From the NCBI RefSeq assembly GCF_000178835.2, contig NC_015275.1, positions 4,617,001-4,681,000 on the forward strand: DNA of 64,000 bases. The letters are read 5' to 3'. This document shows, one piece after another, positions 62,992 to 64,000 of this stretch; the stretch's first letter is position 1, and each line of letters opens with the position of its first letter. The position numbers and the translations under genes are program-made. Under the pieces are notes generated by a model that saw only the letters and a list, made by a program, of their open reading frames with translations, searched no databases and was not told the DNA's origin. The DNA is from Cellulosilyticum lentocellum DSM 5427 (GTDB lineage: Bacteria > Bacillota > Clostridia > Lachnospirales > Cellulosilyticaceae).

Positions 62992-63999
62992 TTATCTTAA
63001 ATTAGTATATCCCATTAAGTACTCATCTACTTCTTTAGCTGCTTCTCGTCCTTCTCTAATAGCCCATACAACTAAAGACTGTCCTCTATGCATATCTCCT
63101 GCTGTAAATACTTTTTCTATGTTAGTCTTATACTCTCCAAGCTCAGTAGTTACATTTGTTCTGGCATCTACATCCACCCCAAAGCTATCTGTTACATAGT
63201 TTTCAGAACCTAAGAAACCTGCTGCAATTAAAACAAGGTCTGCATCTAATAATTGCTCAGAACCTTCCACTTCTCGCATTTCCCTTCTGCCTGTTTCTTC
63301 ATTAGTAACAAACTTCACTTTAACTACTTTAACACCTACTAAATCACCATTTTCATCCTTGCAAAACTCTTTAACTGTTGTTTCATAAATTCTAGGATCA
63401 GAGCCAAAGGTTTCTATAGCTTCTTCTTGGCCATAATCAGTTTTGCAAACTCTTGCCCATTGCGGCCAAGGATTATTATCTGCTCTTTGATCTGGTAGTT
63501 TAGGCATCATCTCTATCTGAACAACAGATTTACAGCCATGTCTAATAGAAGTCCCTACACAGTCATTACCAGTATCTCCACCACCAATAACAACTACATT
63601 TTTACCTTTTGCACTCATATAAGTTCCATCTTCTAAATTAGAGTTTAATAAACTCATAGTTGTTGATTTTAAGAAATCTACTGCAAAATAAATTCCTTTT
63701 GCATCTCTACCTGGTGCATTAATATCTCTAGGATTAGAAGCACCACAAGCTAAAATAACTGCATCATATTCTTTTAAAAGCTTATTTGCTTTATACTTCC
63801 TTCCTATGTCTGCATTGGTAATGAACTTAATACCTTCTTGTACCATTAAATCTACGCGTCTTTCTATGATATGCTTTTCTATTTTCATGTTAGGAATACC
63901 ATACATTAATAATCCGCCCACCCTGTCGCTTCTCTCATATACAGTGACAGTATGACCTCTTTTATTAAGCTGTGCTGCTGCTGCAAGTCCTGCTGGACC
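62992..63999 (-). CDS. gltD: glutamate synthase small subunit (5' end outside window)
   Basis: 335 C-terminal residues are visible; the frame is open to the window edge. It starts within the first FAD fold (GPAGLAAAAQL, then TVYERSDRVGG); an NADPH-binding VVVIGGGDTGNDC and the C-terminal FAD motif VFTAGDMHRGQSLVVWAIREG follow. The beta subunit of glutamate synthase passes electrons from NADPH to the large subunit GltB, which should lie beyond the window. Related NADPH oxidoreductases are the alternative, but the motifs fit GltD well. Confidence 0.93.
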   Translation of the reverse strand, partial: GPAGLAAAAQLNKRGHTVTVYERSDRVGGLLMYGIPNMKIEKHIIERRVDLMVQEGIKFITNADIGRKYKANKLLKEYDAVILACGASNPRDINAPGRDAKGIYFAVDFLKSTTMSLLNSNLEDGTYMSAKGKNVVVIGGGDTGNDCVGTSIRHGCKSVVQIEMMPKLPDQRADNNPWPQWARVCKTDYGQEEAIETFGSDPRIYETTVKEFCKDENGDLVGVKVVKVKFVTNEETGRREMREVEGSEQLLDADLVLIAAGFLGSENYVTDSFGVDVDARTNVTTELGEYKTNIEKVFTAGDMHRGQSLVVWAIREGREAAKEVDEYLMGYTNLR

Positions 64000-64000
64000 T

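Overview
The window reads as a low-GC, Gram-positive, anaerobe-type chromosome segment. Class Clostridia is a confident inference and a Lachnospirales or Cellulosilyticum-like genome is plausible but unproven. Supporting signs are AT-rich third positions, strong AGGAGG-type ribosome sites, Rho-independent terminators after most units, a T-box, ECF-type vitamin uptake (BioY, ThiT), type III glutamine synthetase, GatCAB with an archaeal-like AspRS, DUF4179 anti-sigma-type genes and a BlaI/M56 pair. Most genes lie on the minus strand; plus-strand units are at 1-1.8, 13.6-14.5, 41.7-44.2, 47.3-48.0, 50.6-51.2 and 53.1-54.6 kb.

Layout. 0-1.8 kb: the end of an ABC-2 export operon. 1.85-2.32 kb: no convincing gene, but a dense nest of complementary segments ending in a 21-bp terminator, a strong candidate for a large structured RNA. 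2.6-9.3 kb: two consecutive sigma/membrane-regulator pairs, then a BlaI repressor with an M56 metallopeptidase fused to an LCP domain, with two BlaI-type operators. 9.4-17.5 kb: XRE regulator, azlCD, HelD, LysR, a chemoreceptor followed by a TetR gene, and rsgA with a GNAT gene. 18.7-21.6 kb: a frameshifted small gene and an ABC-F gene behind an attenuator leader with overlapping upstream ORFs. 21-33.5 kb: NUDIX, HIT, radical SAM, aroB, an orphan hybrid-sensing kinase, clpS-clpA, a DUF2087 regulator, YitT and BioY with a BirA-type operator.

33.6-41.4 kb: an unusual GNAT / ten-residue-repeat coiled coil / acidic / maltose-acetyltransferase-like fusion, a 45-residue gene, a stalk-domain secreted protein, PepF, a DUF6882-like protein and a Rieske oxidoreductase. 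41.7-48.4 kb: asd, a patatin, proS under a T-box, and thiT under a TPP riboswitch. 48.4-54.6 kb: IclR and kduD-like genes, an exported HEAT-like protein, a complete 1650-bp IS4-family element inserted in the loop of a terminator, and guaB. 54.7-64 kb: a CAP-domain secreted protein, glnN, the gatC-gatA-gatB-aspS operon behind a peculiar leader, and the 3' part of gltD.

Functional themes are envelope stress sensing (sigma/anti-sigma pairs, BlaI-M56-LCP), nitrogen and amidotransferase metabolism at the right end (glnN, gltD, gatCAB-aspS), RNA-based control (T-box, TPP, ABC-F leader, gat leader) and vitamin uptake. All functional names are by sequence motif and family recall; no database search was possible.
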